NCBI RefSeq assembly: GCF_030546645.1
Contig: NZ_JAUOTO010000007.1
Location: forward strand, 310,001-374,000
Reading direction: 5' to 3'
DNA length: 64,000 nt
Source: Flavitalea plasmicola
Lineage (GTDB): Bacteria; Bacteroidota; Bacteroidia; Chitinophagales; Chitinophagaceae
The notes beneath the pieces were generated by a model. The model saw only the letters and a program-made list of their open reading frames with translations, was not told the origin of the DNA and searched no databases. The translations under genes were made by a program, and so were the position numbers. Positions 52,473-60,698 of this stretch are shown here, in pieces (position 1 is the stretch's first letter; the number at the start of each line of letters is the position of its first letter).

Positions 52473-53114
52473 TTAATCACATTTTAATCCAACCAAGGCT
52501 TCTTTCATAGCCGTAGCAGGCAGGTACCGATTGTCAGTCATGCCCAATTTGTTAAGAAGATCATAAATATTTTTCAATCCGATCAATTCGCTCCATTCGA
52601 AAGGACCAAAAGGATAATTCGTACCCAGCTTCATCGCGGTATCGATCTCCTCTTTTGTGCTGACATCTTCCTGCAAAGTATAATACGCTTCGTTGATGAT
52701 CATTGCCAGGATCCTCGCGCTGACCATACCCGCAACATCCGAAACAATACGATAGGAAAGATCCAATTGTTTATAAAACGCCTGCACCGAATCCGGTGGG
52801 GGCGCCGTCATCGCCAACTCGTGAATATTTCTCTTCAGCATGCCGGGCCATGCATTGATCCGTATGAATGGCTGGCCGATCTCCTGTAATGTATGCACCA
52901 CGGAATTTATCATCACCGGTGCGGGCAATAGCCGGCTCAGCTGGTGAATGCGCATCTCATCAGGAGCAAAAGCCATATCCATAAAAAGGTGGGCATCCCG
53001 CTGCTGTTCCAGTCCGTCCACATCGTCAACCCACACGCATTCCCATCCAGACGGTAGCTTGCCCGGCAACCATTCCTTTACTTCGGTCTTTCCCGCAATG
53101 ACAGCAATCTTCAT
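52473..53114 (-). CDS. 3-hydroxyacyl-CoA dehydrogenase C-terminal-domain-like protein
   Basis: A 213-aa protein. The N-terminal third (MKIAVIAGKTEVKEW) has the first strand of a dinucleotide fold but no GxGxxG. The C-terminal part (IVSDVAGMVSARILAMIINEAYYTLQE, DTAMKLGTNYPFGPFEWSELIGL) is the 3HCDH dimerisation/substrate domain. It is shorter than a true dehydrogenase, so a scaffold or acyl-CoA-binding role is possible. A TATATTTG box sits 4 bp before the ATG at 53114. Confidence 0.75.
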   Translation of the reverse strand: MKIAVIAGKTEVKEWLPGKLPSGWECVWVDDVDGLEQQRDAHLFMDMAFAPDEMRIHQLSRLLPAPVMINSVVHTLQEIGQPFIRINAWPGMLKRNIHELAMTAPPPDSVQAFYKQLDLSYRIVSDVAGMVSARILAMIINEAYYTLQEDVSTKEEIDTAMKLGTNYPFGPFEWSELIGLKNIYDLLNKLGMTDNRYLPATAMKEALVGLKCD

Positions 53115-53118
53115 ACTG

Positions 53119-53126
53119 CAAATATA
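53119..53126 (-). promoter_or_regulatory. -7 box TATATTTG, with the -33 TTG supplied by the heptad repeat
   Basis: This minus-strand TAnnTTTG ends 4 bp before the ATG at 53114, so the transcript would be nearly leaderless. Eighteen bp upstream is a TTG contributed by a GCTTGTA unit of the adjacent repeat. Confidence 0.55.
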
Positions 53127-53130
53127 GCCA

Positions 53131-53210
53131 CAAGCTGCAAGCTACAAGCCTCAAGCCAGGTTCACTTAATAAAACAAAGCTTGTAGCTTGCAGCTTGAGG
53201 CTTGCAGCTG
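53131..53210. repeat. Heptad-repeat hairpin, copy 1
   Basis: Left arm 53131-53157 and right arm 53179-53210 are built of 7-bp units (CAAGCTG, CAAGCTA, CAAGCCT and their complements). CAAGCTGCAAGCTACAAGC at 53131-53149 pairs exactly with 53179-53197 as a 19-bp stem with a 29-nt loop. The repeat lies between the divergent 3HCDH-like gene and RidA-like gene. Copies 2 and 3 are at 57914-58020 and 58656-58734. Confidence 0.85.
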
Positions 53211-53243
53211 ATTTATGTGTAGCTTACGGCAAAATTACGAGAC

Positions 53244-53630
53244 ATGGAAAAACAGATTGTGAGTACCCCCAACGCCCCCGCTCCCATCGGCCCCTACAGC
53301 CAGGCAGTCCTGGCCGGAAATATGCTATTCATCTCCGGGCAAATAGCCATTAACCCCGCCACGGGCAACGTGGAAGCTGCCGGTGACATCATCGGGGAAA
53401 CGCATCAGGTAATGCACAATCTCAAAAGCATCCTCTCCGCAGCCAATATGGACTTCGGTCATGTAGTGAAGACCACCATCCTGCTGAGCGATATAGGCCA
53501 TTTCGGGCATGTCAACGAAGTATACGGCAAGTATTTTACAGGTGATTTCCCGGCAAGAGAGACCTATGCGGTCAAAACCCTGCCCAAGAATGTCAACGTG
53601 GAGATCAGCATGGTAGCGTTCCTGCATTAA
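53244..53630 (+). CDS. RidA-family reactive-intermediate deaminase
   Basis: A 128-aa protein. Family marks are [33 protein letters not shown], and the C-terminal [20 protein letters not shown] with the Arg and Glu of the active site. It hydrolyses reactive enamine/imine intermediates made by PLP enzymes. The closest PLP enzyme is Kbl, convergent with it with a 4-nt overlap. Confidence 0.94.
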   Translation: MEKQIVSTPNAPAPIGPYSQAVLAGNMLFISGQIAINPATGNVEAAGDIIGETHQVMHNLKSILSAANMDFGHVVKTTILLSDIGHFGHVNEVYGKYFTGDFPARETYAVKTLPKNVNVEISMVAFLH

Positions 53631-54826
53631 GCAGACTGCCCCTTCAGAACACCCAGCTCCTTCCCGATCTTGGTAAAGGCCGCAATCGCCTTATCAAGAT
53701 GATCCTGCTCATGCCCCGCGCTCAGCTGCACCCTGATCCTTGCCTGACCCTTCGCCACGACAGGATAGAAGAAGCCAATGACATAGATGCCTTCATCCAG
53801 CAGCCTGGCGGCAAAGTTCTGGGCCACTACGGCATCATACAGCATGATAGGCACGATGGGATGATCTCCGGGCCGGATGTCAAAACCCGCCTCTTTCATC
53901 TTAGCGCGGAAATATTTTGTATTATACTCCAGCTTGTCCCGCAGGGCCGTCGTCTCGCTCAGCATGTCCAGCACAGCAATGCTGGCCCCGGTGATCGAAG
54001 GAGCAAGGCTGTTCGAGAAGAGATAGGGACGGCTCCGCTGACGCAGCATTTCAATGATCTCTTTCTTCCCGCTGGTGAACCCCCCGCTGGCGCCGCCAAG
54101 GGCCTTGCCCAGCGTGCCCGTGATAATATCGATACGCCCCATCACACCACGGTACTCGTGCGTACCCCTTCCCGTCTTGCCAAGGAACCCGGAAGAATGG
54201 GATTCATCAATCATGACAATGGCATCATATTGATCGGCCAGGTCGCAGATCCTGTCCAGCTGGGCGATCGTGCCATCCATGCTGAATGACCCATCCGTCA
54301 CGATGATCCTGCTGCGGGCGCCCTGCGCAGCTTTCAGCTGCTGCTCCAGGTCCTCCATGTTGTTGTGTTTATACCGGAACCGCTGCGCCTTGCAGAGTCG
54401 CACGCCGTCGATGATGGAAGCATGGTTCAGCTCATCCGAGATGATGGCGTCCTGCTCCCCGAACAATGGCTCGAAAATACCTCCATTGGCGTCAAAAGCG
54501 GCGGCATACAGGATCGTATCCTCCGTCCCCAGGAAAGTCGCGAGCTTTTGCTCCAGCTCCCTGTGAATATCCTGGGTGCCACAAATGAACCGGACACTGC
54601 TCATACCATACCCCCGGGTATCGATAGCCTTATGCGCCGCCTCGATCACCTTGGGATGGGAAGAAAGACCCAGGTAATTGTTGGCGCAGAAATTCAATAC
54701 TCTTTTATTGTTCACCGTTATCTCCGCCCCCTGGGCACTGGTGATAATACGCTCTGTTTTAAAAAGGCCGGATGCCTTGATCTCTTCCAATTCCGCGGCT
54801 ATACGTTTGACAAAGGAGGGATTCAT
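53627..54826 (-). CDS. kbl: Glycine C-acetyltransferase (2-amino-3-ketobutyrate CoA ligase)
   Basis: A 399-aa PLP enzyme from the ATG at 54826 ([20 protein letters not shown]). The upstream frame to 54874 is rejected because the TACCTTTG box at 54850-54857 lies inside it. Motifs are [34 protein letters not shown], and [17 protein letters not shown], where the second Lys of the loop is the PLP lysine. It cleaves 2-amino-3-ketobutyrate to glycine and acetyl-CoA. The partner threonine dehydrogenase is not here. Confidence 0.94.
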   Translation of the reverse strand: MNPSFVKRIAAELEEIKASGLFKTERIITSAQGAEITVNNKRVLNFCANNYLGLSSHPKVIEAAHKAIDTRGYGMSSVRFICGTQDIHRELEQKLATFLGTEDTILYAAAFDANGGIFEPLFGEQDAIISDELNHASIIDGVRLCKAQRFRYKHNNMEDLEQQLKAAQGARSRIIVTDGSFSMDGTIAQLDRICDLADQYDAIVMIDESHSSGFLGKTGRGTHEYRGVMGRIDIITGTLGKALGGASGGFTSGKKEIIEMLRQRSRPYLFSNSLAPSITGASIAVLDMLSETTALRDKLEYNTKYFRAKMKEAGFDIRPGDHPIVPIMLYDAVVAQNFAARLLDEGIYVIGFFYPVVAKGQARIRVQLSAGHEQDHLDKAIAAFTKIGKELGVLKGQSA

Positions 54827-54849
54827 AAAGGAGTGTTTTTTTAAGACGC

Positions 54850-54857
54850 CAAAGGTA
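54850..54857 (-). promoter_or_regulatory. -7 box TACCTTTG for kbl
   Basis: This TAnnTTTG match on the minus strand lies 23 bp upstream of the ATG at 54826. It fixes that codon as the start. Confidence 0.5.
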
Positions 54858-54957
54858 AGTAGTTGAGCTCTCATCGATTGTACAACTAAGGGTATTTTTT
54901 CCCGAATTGTAACAAATTAATATCTACCTTCGTCTAATAAGAGAAACAGGGCTAACT

Positions 54958-55161
54958 ATGAGATCAAGGACCTATTTTCGTCTTTCCTTTCTGATCCTGG
55001 TAACAGCTGCCAGCCTCATTCTTTTTTCCTATTCCCGGAAAAAAGCGGAACCCGATACAGACCGCAGCAGCGAATGCAGCAAATCCTGCGAAAAAAAGTC
55101 GCAGACCGAATTCATCCTCTGGGAATCATTTACACGTAACCTATTGTCCGCCAAGGGATAA
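54958..55161 (+). CDS. Small predicted membrane protein (67 aa)
   Basis: MRSRTYFRLSFLILVTAASL begins with an arginine-rich cap and one helix (LSFLILVTAASLILFSY). The rest is polar with two Cys close together (SSECSKSCEKK) and a C-terminal WESFTRNLLSAKG. The hairpin terminator at 55153-55172 includes its stop codon, which argues that it is a real transcribed unit. No family is recognised. Confidence 0.6.
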   Translation: MRSRTYFRLSFLILVTAASLILFSYSRKKAEPDTDRSSECSKSCEKKSQTEFILWESFTRNLLSAKG

Positions 55162-55172
55162 TCCCTTTTTTT
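55153..55172 (+). terminator. Terminator overlapping the stop codon of the small gene
   Basis: AAGGGAT and ATCCCTT pair (7 bp, loop of one A), followed by a run of T. The TAA stop (55159-55161) lies within the hairpin. Confidence 0.7.
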
Positions 55173-55260
55173 ACTTTCCTCTTCTTTTTGTAACATTTCC
55201 TCCATCCGCCCGTATTACCGGTATGAGCGTAATTTTATCTTTCCCCGACAGCAGCTGCTT

Positions 55261-55746
55261 ATGACTGAGAAAGAATTCAATGATTGTGTCACGAACTACG
55301 CGGACAACGTCTATCGGTTTATCCTTAAGAACCTCCGCCATGAAGAGGACGCAAGGGACGTGGTGCAGACCGCCTTCGAAAAGCTGTGGAAATGCCGGGG
55401 CGACGTCGAGACAGGCAAAAGCAAATCTTATCTTTTCACCATTGCCTATCACCAGATGATCGACCATATCCGGAAAATAAAAAGAGTGCAGCTGCGGGAT
55501 GAGTTCAGGGAAGAAGCAAAGATCGGACATTCTCCCGCGCAGGACCTGAAGAAGGTGCTGGAGCGGGCGCTGGCCCGGCTGAATGAAACACAGCGCTCAT
55601 TGGTGCTGTTAAAAGACTATGAGGGATATTCCTATGAAGAGATTGGACAGATCACGGGGCTCAACGAAAGCCAGGTAAAAGTATACCTGCACCGCGCCCG
55701 TATCCAATTGAAAAATTATCTGGTCAGCCTGGAAAACCTAATATAA
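55261..55746 (+). CDS. ECF-type RNA polymerase sigma factor
   Basis: A 161-aa sigma-70 family protein. Region 2 includes NYADNVYRFILKNLRHEEDARDVVQTAFEKLW (partly quoted as RDVVQTAFEKLWK). Region 4 has LALRLNETQRS-like text (ALARLNETQRSLVLLKDYEG) and SYEEIGQITGLNESQVKVYLHRAR. It directs transcription of a stress or envelope regulon. It is followed 5 bp later by an anti-sigma-like membrane gene, the usual order. Confidence 0.92.
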   Translation: MTEKEFNDCVTNYADNVYRFILKNLRHEEDARDVVQTAFEKLWKCRGDVETGKSKSYLFTIAYHQMIDHIRKIKRVQLRDEFREEAKIGHSPAQDLKKVLERALARLNETQRSLVLLKDYEGYSYEEIGQITGLNESQVKVYLHRARIQLKNYLVSLENLI

Positions 55747-55751
55747 ACTTC

Positions 55752-56915
55752 ATGATCACACGAAATAATTATGAGGAATTCTTTTTGCTGTACGTAGACA
55801 ATGAATTGTCCCCGGCAGACAGACAGGCCGTGGAAAGATTCGTCGAAGCGCACCCCGATCTGAAGGAGGAATGGGAGCTCCTGCTGCAATGCAGGATTGA
55901 CCCGGATGATACCCCCGCTTTCCCGGCTAAGGAGCTGCTGCAGCAGCATGAAGACTTCTCCCTGGTCAACCCGGATAATTACGAATCGTGGTTCCTGTCC
56001 TATGTAGACGGAGAGCTGGACGAGGCTTCCCGCCAGGCAGTGATCGAATTTGTCCGCCTCCATCCTGAAAAGAACATCGAGCTGCAACGCCTGCAGCTGG
56101 CAGTCAATATCCCTGACCCATCCATCGTATTCCCCGGCAAAGAAAGCCTTTACCGAAAGGACGAAAAGAGAAGGATCGCCTGGCTGCCGTTTGCCCGTAT
56201 AGCCGCGGCAGCACTGGTATTGGGCTTCGTCGGTCTGCAGGTCTTTCATCCTTTCCGGTCCGGCCGGTCCATAGCCGGTAAGCCTTCCCCACAGGCGCCC
56301 GTCATTATGAAAGATTCCACGGCTGCAGCAATGGCCAGCACAAACCATTCCACGCAGGCGCCCTTACCAACTCCCTCCGGCGAAAAAACGACTCCCGGCC
56401 AACCCATCGTAAAAAAATATCTGGCCGCTGTAACTCCCCGCGCTGCTGATTCGTTACACCTATACAAGCGCCGGCAGACAGGCAACGAAGAAAAAGAAGC
56501 AGCCGTTCCGGCGCCAGCGAAAGCAGATCCAACCGTTCCCGTGGTGGCGAAAGCAGACCCGCCCGTTCCGGACAAAGCCACCGCTTCCATAAAGGTTCAG
56601 CCGGCGGATAACAACCCCGTCGGCGAAGCGGACCCGGCGGACAAACTGGCCGTCATCGATCCGAAAGCAATTGACCGTACCAGGAATATCCCGGCCACAA
56701 AAGTAGCCGCCGGCTCTTTCGCTACCCAGGCCCTGCTGGATCATGCGGTGGCATACACATCGGACGAATCCATGGAGGAGAGAGCTTCTCCAAAGAAAAA
56801 TAAGTTACGCGGCATCTTCAGGAAGGTGACCAGGGCCCTGGAAAAACCCTCCAGCCGCGCGGAAGATGAAGACCGGAAGGTGCTCATCGGAAGCTTTCAA
56901 GTATCATTAAATTAA
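55752..56915 (+). CDS. Anti-sigma-like membrane protein with duplicated N-terminal domain
   Basis: A 387-aa protein. The N-terminal part has two similar units: Y7-L37 (NYEEFFLLYVDNELSPADRQ) and Y77-K107 (NYESWFLSYVDGELDEASRQ), each like the zinc-finger anti-sigma or RsiW-type helix pair, though the Cys-His ligands are missing. One helix (about 149-166, RIAAAALVLGFVGLQVF) crosses the membrane. The C-terminal half is a low-complexity Ala/Pro/Lys periplasmic tail (VPAPAKADPTVPVVAKADPP). It probably binds the sigma factor encoded just upstream. Confidence 0.78.
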   Translation: MITRNNYEEFFLLYVDNELSPADRQAVERFVEAHPDLKEEWELLLQCRIDPDDTPAFPAKELLQQHEDFSLVNPDNYESWFLSYVDGELDEASRQAVIEFVRLHPEKNIELQRLQLAVNIPDPSIVFPGKESLYRKDEKRRIAWLPFARIAAAALVLGFVGLQVFHPFRSGRSIAGKPSPQAPVIMKDSTAAAMASTNHSTQAPLPTPSGEKTTPGQPIVKKYLAAVTPRAADSLHLYKRRQTGNEEKEAAVPAPAKADPTVPVVAKADPPVPDKATASIKVQPADNNPVGEADPADKLAVIDPKAIDRTRNIPATKVAAGSFATQALLDHAVAYTSDESMEERASPKKNKLRGIFRKVTRALEKPSSRAEDEDRKVLIGSFQVSLN

Positions 56916-56941
56916 GATCTCACTAAAAAAAAGGTAATAAT

Positions 56942-57781
56942 ATGAGGCGTCTTTTGTCTTTAGCAATCTTATGCCTGTCCCTGTCCGGTCATGCACAGGA
57001 CACAACCACGACCACAAAAAAGGATACAGTAGCTCCGGCACCCGGCGACACCATCCGCGTCGGCAACCTGATCATCGTCAAAAAAGGAAAAATAGACAAG
57101 GAAGACCACGGCACTATTCACGTCTACCACCGGCATAACTCCTACCGCCCCTCCAATATCAGCACCAACTGGGGTATCCTGGACCTGGGGTTTGCTAACT
57201 ACAATGACCAAACGAATTATTCATCGGCCTCCGCCCAGCAATTCGCACCCGGCTCCACCAAGGACTGGTTCCGCCTTCGAACAGGCAAGTCCGTGAATGT
57301 CAATATCTGGATCTTCATGCAGCGCATGAACCTCATCAAGCACGTGGTAAACCTGAAATACGGACTGGGCATCGAACTGAATAACTACCGATATGAGGAA
57401 AATATTAAATTTCATACTAATCCGACCATAGTCGTCATGGATACTATCAACTATAGTAAGAATAAATTGGCCGCAGATTATGTAACTGTCCCATTTATGC
57501 TTAATTTTAACTTCACGCCGCATAGAAGGCATGACTACGGATTCAGTGTAGGCGCGAGCGTTGGATATCGATACTCTTCCCGCCAAAAATTCAAGAGTAA
57601 GGAAACCGGAAAGTATAAGACATTCGACGACTTCGACATGGATCCGTGGAAGATCTCATGGATCGGGGAATTGCAAATGGGATGGCTGAAGCTGTACGGT
57701 TCCTATGCCGCCAAAAGTATGTTCCTGAAAGGATTGGACCAGCGGCCCTATACCGTAGGACTACGGTTCGGCAACTGGTGA
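56942..57781 (+). CDS. Outer-membrane beta-barrel protein (porin-like), sigma operon
   Basis: A 279-aa protein with signal peptide (LLSLAILCLSLSGHAQ). Strands such as WGILDLGFANYN, LKYGLGIELNNYRYEEN, YGFSVGASVGYRYSSRQKF, and WIGELQMGWLKLYGSYAA suggest an eight- to ten-strand barrel. The last strand PYTVGLRFGNW ends in aromatic Trp, a sorting signal. It follows the anti-sigma-like gene by 26 bp and is probably a target of the sigma factor. Confidence 0.8.
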   Translation: MRRLLSLAILCLSLSGHAQDTTTTTKKDTVAPAPGDTIRVGNLIIVKKGKIDKEDHGTIHVYHRHNSYRPSNISTNWGILDLGFANYNDQTNYSSASAQQFAPGSTKDWFRLRTGKSVNVNIWIFMQRMNLIKHVVNLKYGLGIELNNYRYEENIKFHTNPTIVVMDTINYSKNKLAADYVTVPFMLNFNFTPHRRHDYGFSVGASVGYRYSSRQKFKSKETGKYKTFDDFDMDPWKISWIGELQMGWLKLYGSYAAKSMFLKGLDQRPYTVGLRFGNW

Positions 57782-57794
57782 TGATAAGATGCTT

Positions 57795-57833
57795 ATTGCG
57801 TGGGGGTTAATTTTCAGACGATCCCCACGCAAT
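57795..57833 (+). terminator. Terminator hairpin after the barrel gene
   Basis: ATTGCGTGGGG (57795-57805) pairs with CCCCACGCAAT (57823-57833), 11 bp, loop of 17 nt. A second stem-loop (AACCGGT at 57878-57884 with ACCGGTT at 57897-57903) is followed by TTGTCTTTTTT, a more classic terminator. Confidence 0.65.
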
Positions 57834-57877
57834 AGCAAGAAGCTGAGAATTCTTTAAGAGTTCTCATGTGTAGTAGT

Positions 57878-57914
57878 AACCGGTGCTATTCTTAGTACCG
57901 GTTTTGTCTTTTTT
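57878..57914 (+). terminator. Second terminator with poly-T
   Basis: A 7-bp stem (AACCGGT/ACCGGTT, loop about 12 nt) is followed by TTGTCTTTTTT. It probably closes the sigma/anti-sigma/barrel operon. Confidence 0.65.
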
Positions 57915-58020
57915 AAGCCTCAAGCGACAAGCTACAAGCCGCAAGCCAGACTTATATAAGACTTAAAAGAACCAACCTTGTAGCTTGCAGCTTGTAGCTT
58001 GCAGCTCGCAGCTCGCAGCT
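57914..58020. repeat. Heptad-repeat hairpin, copy 2
   Basis: Left arm 57914-57947 (units CAAGCGA, CAAGCTA, CAAGCCG) and right arm 57978-58020 (units GCTTGCA, GCTTGTA, GCAGCTC) face each other across a 30-nt AT-rich loop. It lies between the sigma operon and the L,D-transpeptidase gene. It is the longest copy and the right arm has extra GCAGCTC units. Confidence 0.85.
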
Positions 58021-58093
58021 ATATTGTTAAAGTTTCCCACATTAGAAATAAACCAAATGTCGCGGCCGTTGTCCAAGGGTAAAATTGCCGCAA

Positions 58094-58645
58094 ATGACTT
58101 CGAGAAAGATCCTCCTTGGAAGCTTGTTCCTGCTGATCCTTTGTGGATTCAGAGATGCCCGCACACGCACCGCTCACAAACGCTTTTTCCATCCCGACCC
58201 CGAAGGGGAAGTATATATCCTGGTGATCAAAAGCAACTATGAGCTGCAAGTCTTTGACAGGCAGGGATGGTACGCCACCTACCCGGCAGTCTTTGGAAAT
58301 AAATCCCTGGATGACAAGATGATGCAGGGCGACCGGAAAACCCCGGAAGGCATTTTTCACATCGTGAGGAAAAGACCCCATGAAAAATGGGATAAGATCA
58401 TGGACCTGGATTACCCCACCGCGGCAGACCTGGCTAAGTTCAATGAAAGAAAAGCAAAAGGATTGATCCCCCGGTCAGCCAAACCGGGCGATGGCATCGC
58501 CATCCACGGCACCTGGCCGCATGATGAGATGACCGTGGACAATTATCAGAACTGGACCAATGGCTGTATTTCCCTGAAGTGCGAGGACATGGACGAACTG
58601 TACGCCATTGCACCCATCGGGACGAAAGTCGTCATTCAACACTAA
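58094..58645 (+). CDS. L,D-transpeptidase (YkuD) family protein
   Basis: A 183-aa protein from the ATG at 58094 (MTSRKILLGSLFLLILCG), with signal-like N-terminus. The YkuD motif is IAIHGTWPHDEM followed by NWTNGCISLKCEDMDELYAI, giving the catalytic His and Cys. YPAVFGNKSLDDKMMQGDRKTP is the upstream conserved loop. It makes or remodels 3-3 peptidoglycan crosslinks, or attaches proteins. It is flanked by two heptad-repeat hairpins. Confidence 0.88.
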   Translation: MTSRKILLGSLFLLILCGFRDARTRTAHKRFFHPDPEGEVYILVIKSNYELQVFDRQGWYATYPAVFGNKSLDDKMMQGDRKTPEGIFHIVRKRPHEKWDKIMDLDYPTAADLAKFNERKAKGLIPRSAKPGDGIAIHGTWPHDEMTVDNYQNWTNGCISLKCEDMDELYAIAPIGTKVVIQH

Positions 58646-58655
58646 TACCTGATCC

Positions 58656-58734
58656 AGCTTCAAGCTGCAAGCCTCAAGCCGCAAGCTTGGCTTAATTATG
58701 CCCCCTTGTAGCTTGCAGCTTGAAGCTTGTAGCT
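58656..58734. repeat. Heptad-repeat hairpin, copy 3
   Basis: Left arm 58656-58687 and right arm 58706-58734. AGCTTCAAGCTGCAAG (58656-58671) pairs with CTTGCAGCTTGAAGCT (58712-58727), a 16-bp stem with a loop of 40 nt. It lies between the convergent L,D-transpeptidase and acs genes and could end both transcripts. Confidence 0.85.
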
Positions 58735-58739
58735 AGGTG

Positions 58740-60698
58740 TCACAGGCGCCCCGCCTTTATCTCATCCACCACCCCGGGGTCCAGCAATGTGGAGGTATCT
58801 CCCAGGCTGCCGGTCTCTCCCTCCGCGATCTTACGCAGGATCCTGCGCATGATCTTCCCGCTGCGGGTCTTAGGCAGGCCGCTGACGAGCTGGATCTTAT
58901 CCGGCTTGGCAATGGCGCCAATGATCCGGGCCACCGTCTGCACGATCGCTTGCCGAACATGGACGGGATCGCTCTTATCCCCGTTGAATATGACATACGC
59001 ATAGATCCCCTGTCCCTTGATATCATGCGGATAGCCTACCACCGCACTTTCCACGACCCCCGTATGCATGTTGATGGCATTCTCTACCTCCGCCGTACCG
59101 ATACGGTGGCCGCTGACATTCAGCACGTCATCCACCCTCCCGGTGATCCGGTAGTTGCCCTCCGCATCCCGCAAAGCGCCGTCACCCGTGAAATAAAGCC
59201 CGGGATACGTGGCAAAATAGGTCTGCCGGCACCGCTCATGGTCTCCGTACGTCGTGCGTATAATGGAAGGGAAAGGAAATTTTATGCAGAGATTGCCGGC
59301 CACCGGTTCGCCGGAAGCGCCCCCATGCCACACACCGTCCCTGGCGGCATCGCTGCCCGGAACAGGCTCCCCTTTTTCATCTACCAGCAAAGGCTGAACA
59401 CCCGGCAAGGGCAGGGTGGCATGCGCCGGCTTATGCGGGGTGATGCCCGCCAGGTTGGAGATAAGGATACCCCCGGTCTCCGTCTGCCACCAGGTGTCTA
59501 CGATGGGACAACGCCCTTTACCGATGTTCTCATGGTACCAATGCCAGGCTTCCTCATTGATGGGCTCACCCACCGTGCCCAGCACCTTCAGGCTGCTGAG
59601 ATCCTTGCTTTTCACATAGTCCGGTCCAAAACCCATCAGGCTCCGGATGGCCGTGGGGGCCGTATAAAGGATATTGACCTTGAATTTATCCACGATATCC
59701 CAGAATCTGCCGGCGTCGGGGTACGTAGGTATGCCTTCAAAAAGAAGGGTAGTGGCCCCAGCGCTCAGAGGACCATATACAATATAGCTATGCCCCGTGA
59801 TCCAGCCGATGTCGGCCGTACAGAAATACACGTCGCCCGGCTGGTATTGGAATACGTTGACAAAAGTATAATTGGTGTACACCATATAGCCGCCACAGGT
59901 ATGCACGACACCCTTCGGCTTGCCGGTCGACCCGGAAGTATACAGGATGAAGAGCATATCCTCCGCCTCCATCGGCTCGGCCGGACATACGGGATTTCCC
60001 TGCGTCTCCACTTTCCTGATCTCATCCTCCCACCAGGTATCCCGCCCCTTTATCATGCTCACAGGAACACGTGTACGCGTCAGCACGATCACCTTCTTTA
60101 CGGAAGGACATTGCACCAGCGCGTCATCGATCACCGATTTTAAAGGAATTCCTTTATTCCCCCGCTGCCCCCCATCCGAAGTGATCACAATATTACATTG
60201 CGCATCCTGTATCCTGTCGGCAATGCTTTGCGCGGAAAACCCGCCAAATACCACCGAGTGAATGGCCCCGATACGGGCGCAGGCGAGAACGGCGATGGCC
60301 AGCTCCGGCACCATGGGCATATAGATACAAATACGATCGCCTTTCCTGGCGCCATTGTTTTTCAGGACCTGCGCAAACTGGCATACTTTAAAATGCAGCT
60401 CCTTATACGTAAGGATCCGGTAATGTTCCTCCGGATCATTCGGCTCCCAGATAATGGCCGGCTGATCGCCTCTTTCAGCCAGGTGCCTGTCCAGGCAGTT
60501 CTCAGTGATGTTCAGCTGGGCCCCGGAAAACCATTTCACACGCGGATCCGTGAAATTCCAATCCAATACTTTATCCCACTTGCGGTGCCAGCTGAAATTC
60601 CCGGCAATGCCCGCCCAAAACCCTTCCGGGTCCTCGACACTTTTCTTATACTCGGACTGGTACTGCTCCATGGACCTGATCTGGTAGGGATAGCTCAT
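58740..60698 (-). CDS. acs: Acetyl-CoA synthetase
   Basis: A 652-aa AMP-forming acyl-CoA synthetase. The P-loop is YTSGSTGKPKGVVHTCGGYM, the ATP motif is YFTGDGALRDAEGNYRITGRVDDVLNVSGHRIGTAE, and PKTRSGKIMRRILRK near the end has the catalytic and regulatory Lys. The acetate-pocket text VDTWWQTETGG (with Trp) favours acetate over longer acids. Start at the ATG at 60698. Confidence 0.95.
   Translation of the reverse strand: MSYPYQIRSMEQYQSEYKKSVEDPEGFWAGIAGNFSWHRKWDKVLDWNFTDPRVKWFSGAQLNITENCLDRHLAERGDQPAIIWEPNDPEEHYRILTYKELHFKVCQFAQVLKNNGARKGDRICIYMPMVPELAIAVLACARIGAIHSVVFGGFSAQSIADRIQDAQCNIVITSDGGQRGNKGIPLKSVIDDALVQCPSVKKVIVLTRTRVPVSMIKGRDTWWEDEIRKVETQGNPVCPAEPMEAEDMLFILYTSGSTGKPKGVVHTCGGYMVYTNYTFVNVFQYQPGDVYFCTADIGWITGHSYIVYGPLSAGATTLLFEGIPTYPDAGRFWDIVDKFKVNILYTAPTAIRSLMGFGPDYVKSKDLSSLKVLGTVGEPINEEAWHWYHENIGKGRCPIVDTWWQTETGGILISNLAGITPHKPAHATLPLPGVQPLLVDEKGEPVPGSDAARDGVWHGGASGEPVAGNLCIKFPFPSIIRTTYGDHERCRQTYFATYPGLYFTGDGALRDAEGNYRITGRVDDVLNVSGHRIGTAEVENAINMHTGVVESAVVGYPHDIKGQGIYAYVIFNGDKSDPVHVRQAIVQTVARIIGAIAKPDKIQLVSGLPKTRSGKIMRRILRKIAEGETGSLGDTSTLLDPGVVDEIKAGRL

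Noticed and set aside
53131-58734. Heptad repeats as a CRISPR array
   Set aside because: Units are 7 bp with facing arms and no unique spacers; no cas gene is nearby.
58737-60143. Long plus-strand frame (468 codons) opposite acs
   Set aside because: It is the reverse strand of a well-conserved acetyl-CoA synthetase, and its product has no domain or start context. It is a shadow produced by high-GC codon use.
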